DNA from: Ornithinimicrobium faecis
GTDB lineage: Bacteria > Actinomycetota > Actinomycetes > Actinomycetales > Dermatophilaceae
Length of the DNA: 64,000 nucleotides
Direction of reading: 5' to 3'
Assembly (NCBI RefSeq): GCF_023923225.1
Contig: NZ_CP099489.1
Span: forward strand, 1,178,001 to 1,242,000
Part shown: positions 39,792 to 48,016 of the stretch, in pieces
How the letters are laid out: every line of letters starts with the position of its first letter
Position numbering within the stretch: position 1 is the first letter of the stretch
Made by a program: the position numbers and the translations under genes
Notes under the pieces: generated by a model
What the model was told of the DNA's origin: nothing
Seen by the model: the letters and a program-made list of their open reading frames with translations, nothing else
The model's database searches: none

Positions 39792-39808
39792 CTTCATGAA
39801 ATCTTCAT
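39792..39808 (-). promoter_or_regulatory. Direct-repeat operator, copy 3 (regulator-kinase promoter)
   Basis: On the coding strand it reads ATGAAGATTTCATGAAG, with two perfect ATGAAG hexamers 11 bases apart. It lies upstream of the response regulator gene, in the gap after the CueP-like gene. Confidence 0.62.
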
Positions 39809-39877
39809 GGTCTGGCCCACGGCTCTCCCGGCACACCAGCATTCTTGCGCGTCTTCGCGGGTGCGCCTCTCGGGCGA

Positions 39878-40447
39878 TCAGCGAGCAGCAGCCGGGTCCA
39901 GTTGTAGCGTCGTGATGCACGTCGGACTGCCGTCAGTCGTGCTGAAGGGCACGCTTCCTGCGTAGCCTTCCCGTGACACCTCGATGGTGCCGGTGATCTC
40001 GCGCGGCAACCAGAACCCAACAAAGCCATTGGTGTGCGTGGTCATCTCCTCGTCGACGAGGACATCGCCAGACGCATCGGTGATGGTCACCGCGACCTCC
40101 TCTCCCACCAGCTCACCCTGGCAACCGCTCAGGCTGTGGTAGAAGCAGTCATGCGTCTGCGTCACGAAGGGCGCCACCGAGAGGTAGAACTCGTCCTCCG
40201 GCAGGGGCAGCGCCATCTCCGTGGTGCCGTCATCCAGCAGTAGCTCGTCCTCACTCACCGATGCACCAAGGCGCAATGGACGCTGCTCGGTGCTCGCTTC
40301 CAACTCTTCGACGATCTGCTGCGCGGTCAGACCGTCCAGCCCGTGATCCGCCAGCAGTGGGTCAGTTGAGACGGCATCAGAACCCGTCGAGCATGCGGAC
40401 AGGACGAACGCGCCAATGGCAAGGACGACTGGGAATCTCGTGCGCAT
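39878..40447 (-). CDS. CueP-like metal-binding lipoprotein
   Basis: The 189-residue secreted lipoprotein starts MRTRFPVVLAIGAFVLSACS (lipobox at about residue 19). The mature part resembles CueP: QTHDCFYHSLSGCQGELVGE with two cysteines, and near the C terminus SPTCITTLQLD with a third. CueP was described as a periplasmic copper-binding protein that supplies or buffers copper. A GAGGAGG site lies before the ATG. It precedes the two-component genes on the same strand with a 170-base gap, so it is in the same neighbourhood but probably has its own promoter. Confidence 0.85.
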   Translation of the reverse strand: MRTRFPVVLAIGAFVLSACSTGSDAVSTDPLLADHGLDGLTAQQIVEELEASTEQRPLRLGASVSEDELLLDDGTTEMALPLPEDEFYLSVAPFVTQTHDCFYHSLSGCQGELVGEEVAVTITDASGDVLVDEEMTTHTNGFVGFWLPREITGTIEVSREGYAGSVPFSTTDGSPTCITTLQLDPAAAR

Positions 40448-40615
40448 GGGATGTGACCTCCTCGCAGAGATTGTTGCATTGCCGCAGACCGCCTCCGCCA
40501 AGGGATCAGGTGAATCGGGGAGAGTGCATCCACAGCCAGCCCTGGCCGGAAGCCCTGTCCACAGACGGTGATGACGACTCCCGCAGAGGCTCCCTGAGTG
40601 CCTACGTTCGAGGGC

Positions 40616-41656
40616 ATGGCAGAGCAGGATCGGTTGGCGGCGCTGCTCGAGCGGGCCACCCGCGAGCGCCGTGAGGACGCGGACGGGGTGGATCTCGCCG
40701 AGGGCGACAGTGGTGAGCCCATCCCCGGCGGCGGCGCGGACAGTGGTGAGCCCACGCCCGGCGAGGGCGCGGACAGTGGTGAGCTGGACATCCTCGGGGA
40801 AGACCTGCTGGTGGCCGGAGGGGAGTGGCTGCCACCCGATCCTGGGCGGCACCGGCCAGCACGCGAGGGCCCTCGAATGCTGGCGCTGCCGCAGTCACTG
40901 CGCTCGCTGAATCTTGGTGTCCGACCGGTCGCGGTGGTCGCGCTCCTGGTGGTGGCACTGATCGCTGCGGGCATCTTCGGGTGGCGGTGGTGGCGTGCCG
41001 AGCAGGGGAGCGCGCCCGTGCCCGTCGCGCCCCTGGCCGCGCAGCTGTCACCCGCGCCGGGCGGTGCTGATGCGGCTGGTGCGACGGGCGACTCGGACCA
41101 GGCGGCGGGTGGGCAGGAAGCAGCGGGTGTGTCGGACCCGACCGCGGCCGCAGCCACGGGATCACCGAGCGCGTCTGCCGAGGCACCCGCGGAGCTGCTC
41201 GTGCACGTGGCCGGTGAGGTGCGCAGCGCAGGTGTCGTGCGACTGGATCCGGGCGCTCGCGTCCAGGACGCCGTCGAGGCAGCCGGCGGTCTGGGCCCCG
41301 ACGCCGACACCAGCCGTCTCAACCTGGCCCGCGCGGTGGCTGATGGCGAGCGGATCTGGGTGCCGCGCCCGGGGGAGGAGGTGCCTGAGGTGACGGACGT
41401 GCCGGTCACACCGCCTGCAGCGGGAGGCGGTGGGTCGGCCGGTGCTGAGTCAGGTGGCGGCGAGGCGCAGATCAACATCAACACGGCCGACCAGGCCGTG
41501 CTGGAGGAGCTGCCTGGAGTCGGGCCGGTCACGGCGGGAGCCATCGTGGCCTGGCGTGAGGAGAACGGTCAGTTCAGCAGTCCGGACGAGTTGCTGGAGG
41601 TGAGCGGCATCGGTGAGGCCACCCTGGACAAGTTGCGACCACACGTCACGCTGTGA
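40616..41656 (+). CDS. comEA: ComEA-family DNA-uptake protein
   Basis: ComEA binds DNA at the outer face of the membrane for uptake. The 346-residue protein has an acidic N-terminal cytoplasmic region with a short repeat (DSGEPIPGGGA and DSGEPTPGEGA), one transmembrane segment at about 110-128, a Pro/Ala linker, a SLBB-like domain (LLVHVAGEVRSAGVVRLDPG), and a C-terminal helix-hairpin-helix pair (INTADQAVLEELPGVGPVTA and ISGIGEATL-like text). The ATG at 40616 is preferred over a GTG six codons earlier. The stop overlaps the comEC start. Confidence 0.92.
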   Translation: MAEQDRLAALLERATRERREDADGVDLAEGDSGEPIPGGGADSGEPTPGEGADSGELDILGEDLLVAGGEWLPPDPGRHRPAREGPRMLALPQSLRSLNLGVRPVAVVALLVVALIAAGIFGWRWWRAEQGSAPVPVAPLAAQLSPAPGGADAAGATGDSDQAAGGQEAAGVSDPTAAAATGSPSASAEAPAELLVHVAGEVRSAGVVRLDPGARVQDAVEAAGGLGPDADTSRLNLARAVADGERIWVPRPGEEVPEVTDVPVTPPAAGGGGSAGAESGGGEAQININTADQAVLEELPGVGPVTAGAIVAWREENGQFSSPDELLEVSGIGEATLDKLRPHVTL

Positions 41657-44232
41657 CCCACCCGAGTCGCACGGACCCGAGTCGCACGGACCCGAGCCGC
41701 ACCGCGCCCACCCGCGTCGACCTGCCCCACCCCCACCCGAGCCGCACTGGGGAGGCTGTCACGAGCCTCGGCATACCGGAGCCGGATGCGGAGATCGAGG
41801 GCCAGCAGGAGTCGCCCCGGCTGGACCTGCGGCTGCTCATCCCAGCCCTGAGCGCCTGGGCTGTCCTCGTGGCGGCGGTGGTGCACGACGTGCGCACCCA
41901 ACTGCTCGGCGCTCTTGCGTGTCTGCTGACCGGGGCCTTCCTGCTGTGGCTTGCCGGCAGGAGCACACGACGGGGGCGGCGCCGCGAGCGGCGGTGGTGG
42001 CTGCAGATCAGCGGACTCCTCGCCCTCAGCCTCGTCGCGACGAGTCTGGTCCTGGGCGCCAGCGCAGCCCACCGGGCCACCGAACACGCAGGCACCGTGC
42101 CCGAGCTCGCACAGGAACGGGCCGTGGTCACCCTCACCGGAGTCGTCCTGACCGAGCCGCGGGTCATCACCCGCGGCGACGAACGACCGGACCTCGTCGT
42201 CCTCGAGTTGCGCGTCACCCACGTGGTCGGTCGCGGGGAGGGCAGCAGCGTCGGCACGCCCGTCGTCGTCTTTGCCGACAAACAGTGGGCGGGCGTGCCC
42301 TGGCGCGGGACCGTCACGGCACGGGCACGTCTCGGCCCGCCCGATCCGGGTGACTCGGTCGTGGCCGTGGCCACGCCGCTGGATCCCCCCACGCTGCACG
42401 GTGAGCAGGGCAGGGTCCTGGCCGGCGTCGAGCACGTGCGCGAGCGCCTGCGCCAGGCCGTCGACCCGCTGCCGGTCGACGCCCGCGCCCTCATCCCGGG
42501 GCTGGTGATCGGTGACACATCGCTGACACCCCCCGATCTCTCGGACGCGATGCTCGCCACGGGCATGTCCCACCTGAGTGCCGTCAGTGGCAGCAATGTC
42601 GCGATCGTCCTGGGCGTCGCGGTCCTGTTCTGCGGGTGGGTCGGCGTGCCCCGCCGGTGGCGACCCCTCGTGGCGCTCGTGTGCCTGGTCGGCTTCGTGC
42701 TGCTCTGCCGACCGGAGCCCAGCGTGCTGCGTGCCGGGGCGATGGGCGTCGTCGGCCTGATCGGGTTGAGTGCCTCCCGACGCTCCGTGAGTCTGCCCGC
42801 GCTCGGCACGGCGGTGCTGGTGCTGCTGTGCTGGGACCCGTGGCTGGCCCGTTCCTATGGCTTCGCGCTGTCCACCCTGGCCACGCTCGGTCTCGTAGTC
42901 TTCGCCCGGCCGTGGGGAGACGCGATCGCCAGCCGGCTGCCGCGGCGCCTCTCGCTGCTCGGCGACGCGATCGCGATCCCCCTGGCAGCCCAGGTCGTCT
43001 GCGCGCCGGTCATCGTCCTGCTCCAGGGCACGGTGAGCACCGTCGCGGTCCTCACCAACCTGCTCGCGGCGCCCTTCGTCGCACCGACCACGATCGCCGG
43101 CATCGGCGCGGCCCTGGCGGGCACGGTGTGGCTCCCGCTCGGTGTCCTGGTCGCCTGGGTGGCGGCCCTGCCCGCCTGGCTCATCGGCGCCGTCGCGCGC
43201 TGGGGTGCCACCGTGCCGATGGGCACGATCGGCTGGGTCGAGGGCGTGGCCGGTGCCTGGCTGCTGACGCTCCTGACCGTCGCTGTGCTCGCGCTCGGCC
43301 CGTGGCTGCGCTGGCACGCGCGGCGTCGCCCCGGGCTGGCCTGGGCCCCCCTCCTGCTCGGTCTGGCGCTGGTCTGGCCGACCCCTGGGCGGCACGGCTG
43401 GCCACCGCAGGACTGGGTCGTGGCCGGGTGTGACGTCGGGCAGGGCGATGCCTTCATGGTGCCGACCGGGCCCGGCCGGGTGGTCCTGATCGACACCGGC
43501 CCGGACCCGGCGCTGCTGGCCACGTGCCTGGACCTGCTCGGCGTCGAGCAGGTGGATGGGTTGGTCCTCACCCACTTTCACGCGGACCACGTCGGCGGGA
43601 TCGATGCGTTGCTCGGCCGGGTTCCGGTGGCCGCCGCCTATGTCACCCCGGTGCGCGATCCGCCTGCCGACGCCGACCAGGTGCTGGCCGACCTGGCGGC
43701 GGCCAACATCCCGACGTATGCCGTGACGTCCGGCGACTCCCTCGTCTGGGGCGACTCGGGTCAGGTCAGGGGCGAGGTGGTCTGGCCCCCGCCCGAGCGT
43801 GCCGGCAGCGGCTCCCTCGGAGCAAACGACGCCAGCGTGGTCCTCGACCTCACCGTCTCGACGGCGACGGGTGACCTCCCACAGGCGGGAGGCAGGGGCG
43901 CTGAGCCGGGTGACGGCATACGCATGCTGTTCACCGGCGACATCGAGCCGGGGGCCGCCCGCGGGGTGCGTCGCGCGCTGGCCGGTGCGCAGTTTGACGT
44001 GCTCAAGGTGGCGCACCACGGCAGCGCCGCGCAGGACGAGTCGCTGGTGACCGGGATCGGGGCGACTGTCGCGCTCATCGGCGTGGGCGCGGACAACACC
44101 TTCGGTCACCCGAGCCGCACTGCGCTGTCGATGCTCGCCGAGACCGGCACCGTCGTGCTGCGCACGGACCGGGACGGGGCCTATGCGTTGGTGCTGACCG
44201 AGGCAGGTCTGGGGGTGACGACGCAGAAGTAG
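41653..44232 (+). CDS. comEC: ComEC/Rec2 DNA channel protein
   Basis: This is the membrane channel for transforming DNA, 859 residues. After a 30-residue N terminus made of PSRTD-type repeats come several membrane helices, an OB-like domain, the competence domain with MSHLSAVSGSNVAIVLG, and a C-terminal metallo-beta-lactamase domain with LTHFHADHVGGID and FDVLKVAHHGSA. The GTG start overlaps the comEA stop. The N-terminal repeat, encoded by 15-bp DNA repeats, may mean that the true start lies downstream. With comEA this suggests natural competence, although no pilus genes are in view. Confidence 0.93.
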   Translation: MTHPSRTDPSRTDPSRTAPTRVDLPHPHPSRTGEAVTSLGIPEPDAEIEGQQESPRLDLRLLIPALSAWAVLVAAVVHDVRTQLLGALACLLTGAFLLWLAGRSTRRGRRRERRWWLQISGLLALSLVATSLVLGASAAHRATEHAGTVPELAQERAVVTLTGVVLTEPRVITRGDERPDLVVLELRVTHVVGRGEGSSVGTPVVVFADKQWAGVPWRGTVTARARLGPPDPGDSVVAVATPLDPPTLHGEQGRVLAGVEHVRERLRQAVDPLPVDARALIPGLVIGDTSLTPPDLSDAMLATGMSHLSAVSGSNVAIVLGVAVLFCGWVGVPRRWRPLVALVCLVGFVLLCRPEPSVLRAGAMGVVGLIGLSASRRSVSLPALGTAVLVLLCWDPWLARSYGFALSTLATLGLVVFARPWGDAIASRLPRRLSLLGDAIAIPLAAQVVCAPVIVLLQGTVSTVAVLTNLLAAPFVAPTTIAGIGAALAGTVWLPLGVLVAWVAALPAWLIGAVARWGATVPMGTIGWVEGVAGAWLLTLLTVAVLALGPWLRWHARRRPGLAWAPLLLGLALVWPTPGRHGWPPQDWVVAGCDVGQGDAFMVPTGPGRVVLIDTGPDPALLATCLDLLGVEQVDGLVLTHFHADHVGGIDALLGRVPVAAAYVTPVRDPPADADQVLADLAAANIPTYAVTSGDSLVWGDSGQVRGEVVWPPPERAGSGSLGANDASVVLDLTVSTATGDLPQAGGRGAEPGDGIRMLFTGDIEPGAARGVRRALAGAQFDVLKVAHHGSAAQDESLVTGIGATVALIGVGADNTFGHPSRTALSMLAETGTVVLRTDRDGAYALVLTEAGLGVTTQK

Positions 44233-44324
44233 GGAAAGGCGGTGCGGCAGCGGACAAGCCCGCGCAGTCCGCAAGCTCTATATTGGACGTTGTTGCCGAG
44301 TCACCCACAGCCTTGGGAGGAATC

Positions 44325-44453
44325 GTGAGACGCACGCCGTTCGACGCAGATGAGGCATTGAAAGCCCGCCGCGAGTTCCTCGCCGATGCACGCCGCGGTG
44401 ATCTGAAGGACGCTGCCGACCCGACAGTGATGGATGCTGCGTGGCGGCGATGA
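44325..44453 (+). CDS. Small hypothetical protein (42 residues)
   Basis: A GTG start with a GGGAGG site 5 bases upstream opens a frame encoding a highly charged, probably helical peptide (TPFDADEALKARREFLADAR, then RGDLKDAADPTV) ending AAWRR. Third positions are G/C-rich. It is convergent with the winged-helix gene, with about ten bases between stops. I know no family. The helical, acidic-basic pattern would fit an antitoxin-like or regulatory peptide, but nothing proves it. Confidence 0.5.
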   Translation: MRRTPFDADEALKARREFLADARRGDLKDAADPTVMDAAWRR

Positions 44454-44462
44454 CTCAGTCTT

Positions 44463-44765
44463 CTAACCGACCCCGAGGTCGGTGATCCGGCGGAGTTCGG
44501 CGAGGTGGGCCTCCAGCGCCCGGTGGCCCTGCGTGGTCAGTGACAGCCAGGTCTGTGGCCGACCGCCGTGCCGTTCCTTGCGGGTGGCCACATAGCCCGC
44601 CTCGACGAGCACCTTCACGTGTTTGCTCACCACGTAGTCGCTGACCAGCAGGGTCTCTTGGACCGTGGCGAAGGACAGGGCGTCGACGCCACCGAGGAGG
44701 CTGCAGATCTGGAGCCGGTGCCGGGCATGGATGACACTGTCGAACTGCGGGACGACCTCGGTCAC
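44463..44765 (-). CDS. Winged-helix transcriptional regulator
   Basis: The 100-residue protein is a single winged-helix domain: VIHARHRLQICSLLGGVDALSF, recognition region DYVVSKHVKVLVEAGYVATRK, and a wing RHGGRPQTWLSLTTQGHRALE. It belongs to the ArsR/MarR-like group of small regulators. Its GTG start overlaps the stop of the membrane protein gene (GTGA), so both come from one transcript. Two perfect copies of a palindrome lie at the operon's start, the natural candidate for autoregulation. Confidence 0.88.
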   Translation of the reverse strand: MTEVVPQFDSVIHARHRLQICSLLGGVDALSFATVQETLLVSDYVVSKHVKVLVEAGYVATRKERHGGRPQTWLSLTTQGHRALEAHLAELRRITDLGVG

Positions 44766-45259
44766 GCCCTCGACTCCACAACCCGTGCCGGGAGCTCGCC
44801 GCGACGCAGGCGTGCGTCCGTGCGCATCTCAAGCACATAGGTGAGCACGAACCCGGCACCGGCGCCCGCCAGGAACGCCCAGGGCACGTTGAGCAGGGAC
44901 TGGATGGCCATGCACGCCACGAGCAGTCCGATCAGGGCGAGGGACGCCCCGGTCCAAGCGCCCTGATAACGGTCCACCGACGCACCGGTCACGTGCCGCA
45001 GCAGCCACAGCAGCACCGTGGGGGCCGCGGCGACACTGACGGCCACCAGCAGGGTGCCGGTTGAGTCGCTGCCGAACGGGAAGTTGTCGAAGGTCATCCC
45101 GACACCGATGAAGAGCAGCGCGACGATCAAGCTGGAGAGGGCCTTGAACCACCACGGCGTCACGAGGCGCTGCGCGAGCCGGGTCCGTGCGCCGTCCAAC
45201 TCGTCCAGGATGTCCGCTGCGTCCGGTCGGTCGGGGGTGTTTGCTGCATCACTTGCCAT
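44762..45259 (-). CDS. Membrane protein co-transcribed with the winged-helix regulator
   Basis: The 165-residue protein has a soluble N terminus of about 40 residues rich in Asp/Ala/Arg and then four hydrophobic segments, ending in a basic tail (MRTDARLRRGELPARVV). The first segment begins after TPWWFKALSSLIVALLF. No family is recognised with confidence. The ATG at 45259 lies inside the first of two operator-like palindromes, so a bound repressor would block both transcription and start-codon access. Longer open frames upstream are not supported. Confidence 0.8.
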   Translation of the reverse strand: MASDAANTPDRPDAADILDELDGARTRLAQRLVTPWWFKALSSLIVALLFIGVGMTFDNFPFGSDSTGTLLVAVSVAAAPTVLLWLLRHVTGASVDRYQGAWTGASLALIGLLVACMAIQSLLNVPWAFLAGAGAGFVLTYVLEMRTDARLRRGELPARVVESRA

Positions 45260-45296
45260 GTTGGCAAGCGTAGGTGGCGCTTGCCAACATGGCAAG
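45252..45296 (-). promoter_or_regulatory. Twin palindromic operator
   Basis: CTTGCCATGTTGGCAAG (45252-45268) and CTTGCCAACATGGCAAG (45280-45296) are perfect reverse complements, and each is itself a CTTGCCA-n3-TGGCAAG dyad. Their centres are 28 bases apart, on one helix face within rounding. The first contains the start codon of the membrane protein gene. The co-transcribed winged-helix regulator is the likely ligand. Confidence 0.85.
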
Positions 45297-45299
45297 TGG

Positions 45300-45963
45300 C
45301 TACCTTGACGCCAGGATCCGCAAGATCGAACGTGGGGTCCGATGAGCGCTGGTACGCCACGCGGCCTAGGAAACGCATCGACCTCGGGCATGCCTGCAAG
45401 GCAGTGGGGCGTGACTTGCAGCTGGCCGATGGGTTTCGACTACAGGGCAGGGCTACCAGTCCTGCTGAGCTGGTCGTGGGTCATCCGCGCCAACTGCTCA
45501 CCGGACGACAACCGCTCAAAGTCATTCGCATTGACGTGACGAGGAAGTTTGGCCCGGTGCCGCCGTTCACGGCCGTAAAATGGCAGCCACTCAAATTCCA
45601 ACTCGAGTGACTCACAGGGCGACCCATCAACACTAGGTCCTGTGAATGACCCAGAGGGGTGACGGGCACGGCGGATGGTCGCGCCGAGAGTTCCTTCGCC
45701 GATGCGCATTCCGCTGATGTGACGGGCGCACTTACCTCGACGGTGCTGGGTGCCCGTGGTGGCGATAGCAAGCAAGAAGTGCTGGTACCGATCGTCGGTT
45801 TCCGAGGTGACTATTGCCACTGTCGGTTGCGCCTGCTAGAAATCGGACACGACCCCAACCCCTGTGGGTCGCAGCGTCGTGCCGGTCTTGCCGGTGCAAA
45901 CCCGTGAAAGCAGAGGCAGCAGTGAACACATATGGGAGAGTCTTGACGGGCGAAGAGTGAAGA
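45300..45963. other. Gene-poor stretch of lower G+C
   Basis: About 660 bases lie between the operator region and the Sir2 stop. Open frames exist on both strands; one on the reverse strand (45440-45820) has text such as LELEFEWLPFYGRERRHR but matches no family I know and lacks a ribosome-binding site. Base composition is lower in G+C than the flanks. It could hold the remains of a lost gene or insertion. I see nothing I can name. Confidence 0.4.
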
Positions 45964-46854
45964 CTACAGACTCACTGGTTGGGTCGGCGGTGCCTGCAAA
46001 AGGTCGTTGACCAGGCGGGGCAGGACGTCTTGCAGCAGGCTGTCGATGCGCAGGCTGGCCCACTCGTCACCGCGAGTGGGCCAGCGGGTGACCAGCGCGA
46101 CGGGGAGGCCGAGGGCGTGGGCGCGCTTGACGAAGCGCAGGCCACTCATCACCTGCAGCGAGGAGCCGAGGACCAGCAGGGCGTCCGCGGACTCCACGGC
46201 TGCGTAGGCCTGTTCCACCAGTGGCTTGGCCACGGACCCACCGAAGAAGACCACGTCAGGCTTGAGCAGGTCCGAGCCGCACGTGACGCACCGAACCAAC
46301 CGGAAGTCCGCGAAGTCCTGGGCGGCCAGGACGATGTCGCCGTCCGGTCGGATCTCCTCGCTGTCGGCGGTGAAGCCGGGGTTGGCCTCGGAGATCCAGC
46401 GGTGCACCTCGCCGCGCTCGAAGCGCTCCTCGCAGTTCAGGCAGACGATCTCGTTGAGGTTGCCGTGGAGCTCGATCACGTCACGTGAGCCCGCCGACTG
46501 GTGGAGGCCGTCCACGTTCTGGGTGATCAGCTCCTCGAACTGGCCACCGTGCTGGAGGGCCGCCACGGCGCGATGGGCGTCGTTCGGCCCTGCCGCCCGG
46601 AACCTGGCCCAGCCGACATAGCTGCGGGCCCAGTACCGGCGGCGGTTCTCCGCCGAGGCCAGGAACTCGGCATACTGCATCGGTTGGACGCGCCGACTGC
46701 CGTCGGGGCCGCGATAGTCGGGAATCCCGGAGGCTGTCGACATCCCGGCGCCGGTGAGGACGGTGACCCCACCCGCGGCCACCAGGTCGCGCAGCGCGCG
46801 GTAGTCCCGCTCATCCACCGGTCGAGGTGGAGGCAGCAGCGTCGCGACAGACAC
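45964..46854 (-). CDS. Sir2-family NAD-dependent protein deacylase
   Basis: The 296-residue sirtuin uses NAD+ to deacylate lysines. Signature segments are the NAD-binding TVLTGAGMSTASGIPDYRG, the active-site ITQNVDGLHQSAGS with HGNL following (catalytic histidine), two zinc CxxC pairs (CLNC and CVTC), and VVFFGGSVAK with LGSSLQVMSG. The GTG at 46854 gives VSVATLLPP; longer extensions run into the LysR gene. The LysR start and this start are on the same strand, and the LysR stop is 8 bases upstream, so they may be co-transcribed. Confidence 0.92.
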   Translation of the reverse strand: MSVATLLPPPRPVDERDYRALRDLVAAGGVTVLTGAGMSTASGIPDYRGPDGSRRVQPMQYAEFLASAENRRRYWARSYVGWARFRAAGPNDAHRAVAALQHGGQFEELITQNVDGLHQSAGSRDVIELHGNLNEIVCLNCEERFERGEVHRWISEANPGFTADSEEIRPDGDIVLAAQDFADFRLVRCVTCGSDLLKPDVVFFGGSVAKPLVEQAYAAVESADALLVLGSSLQVMSGLRFVKRAHALGLPVALVTRWPTRGDEWASLRIDSLLQDVLPRLVNDLLQAPPTQPVSL

Positions 46855-46862
46855 TGACGCCC

Positions 46863-47807
46863 TCAGACCGTGAGGTTGGCGGCGCCCGTGGCGGACAGGT
46901 CCAGCTCCCGGGCACTCGCGCAGAGAGCGTCGAGGGTGGCCCGCACGGCTGGCACGCGCAGCAGGTCGGGGGTGGTCACGACCTGCACGGCCCGGCTCGA
47001 AGCCGGCTCCAGCTCCAGGGTGCGCACGCCGGGGTGGCTGACCGAGGCCAGGATGAGTCGAGGCACCAGGGCCACGCCGAGCCCCGCGGCCACCAACCCG
47101 AGGACGGCGACGTAGTCCTCGGTCTCGAAGCTCACCTCCGGACGGAAGCCGGACTGGTCGCACAGCGCGAGCAGGTGACCGCGGCACCGGGGGCAGCCGG
47201 CGATCCACTGCTCGTCGCTCAAGTCGGAGAGGCGGATGACGTCCTGGTCGGCCAGTGGGTGGTCGACCGGCAGGGCGATGGTCACCGGGTCGGTGAGCAC
47301 GTCAATGACCTCGAGCCCCTCGAGGTCGTCCTCGCCGCGCCCCGCGTCGGTGCCGTCATAGGTGAAGGCGACGGCGAGGTCGCACAGCCCCGCGCGCAGG
47401 GCGGCCAGGGACTCCGGTGGCTCGCCCTCGGAGAAGTGGACCGTGACGCCGGGGTGGGCGGCCTTGACCCGGGCCAGCGCCGAGGGGACCAGTGTCGCGG
47501 AGGAGGAGGGGAAGGCCATGAGCCGGACGCGGCCACTCTCCAGGCCGGCGATGGCGGCGACCTCGGACTCGGCGTTGTCGAGTGCGGCCAGGACCGACAC
47601 AGCGTGGCGGGACAGCACCGTGCCGGCCTCGGTCAGGCGCACGCTGCGGCCGTTGCGCTCCACGAGCACGGTGCCGGTCCGGTCCTCCAGGCGGCGCACC
47701 ATCTGGCTGACGGCGGGCTGGGTGTAGCCCAGAGACCGTGCTGCCGCGGTGAAGCTGCCCTCGGCGGCGATCGCGCGCATGACCCTCAACCCTGCAACAT
47801 CAAACAT
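46863..47807 (-). CDS. LysR-family transcriptional regulator
   Basis: The 314-residue regulator begins MFDVAGLRVMRAIAAEGSFT with the LysR helix-turn-helix TAAARSLGYTQPAVSQMVRRLE, then an effector domain in which GLESGRVRLMAFPSSSATLV starts the first lobe. The second lobe contains WIAGCPRCRGHLLALC, with three cysteines unusual for the family and perhaps able to bind a metal or respond to redox. An ATG is used here; a GTG two codons earlier is possible. The Sir2 gene follows 8 bases after its stop. Confidence 0.92.
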   Translation of the reverse strand: MFDVAGLRVMRAIAAEGSFTAAARSLGYTQPAVSQMVRRLEDRTGTVLVERNGRSVRLTEAGTVLSRHAVSVLAALDNAESEVAAIAGLESGRVRLMAFPSSSATLVPSALARVKAAHPGVTVHFSEGEPPESLAALRAGLCDLAVAFTYDGTDAGRGEDDLEGLEVIDVLTDPVTIALPVDHPLADQDVIRLSDLSDEQWIAGCPRCRGHLLALCDQSGFRPEVSFETEDYVAVLGLVAAGLGVALVPRLILASVSHPGVRTLELEPASSRAVQVVTTPDLLRVPAVRATLDALCASARELDLSATGAANLTV

Positions 47808-47872
47808 GGGCACAAGGGTAAGCCGAACTTATGGATTGAGCGATCTCCCGCACGGGCGCGGGACGCGCGTCC

Positions 47873-48004
47873 GGTGGGGGTGTGCAGTCGCCGACGGTGC
47901 GCTCGGTGGGGGTGTGGAGTCGCCGACGGTGCGCTCGGTGGGGGTGTGGAGTCGCCGACGGTGCGCTCGGTGGGGTCGTGCAGTCGCCGACGGCGCGCTC
48001 GGTC
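47873..48004. repeat. 32-bp tandem repeat array D
   Basis: Four units are marked by AGTCGCCGACGG at 47886, 47918, 47950 and 47982, exactly 32 bp apart and nearly identical: each is GGTGGGGGTGTGGAGTCGCC followed by GACGGTGCGCTC. The fourth is slightly degenerate. The array begins 12 bases downstream of the stop of the Pro-rich gene. The sequence differs from arrays A-C apart from a shared GGGGTGT block, but the period is the same. Confidence 0.92.
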
Positions 48005-48016
48005 GTGGGGTGTGGG

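Noticed and set aside
45440..45820. Reverse-strand frame of 126 codons
   Set aside because: No ribosome-binding site, no recognised family, atypical composition; kept only as part of a described gap.
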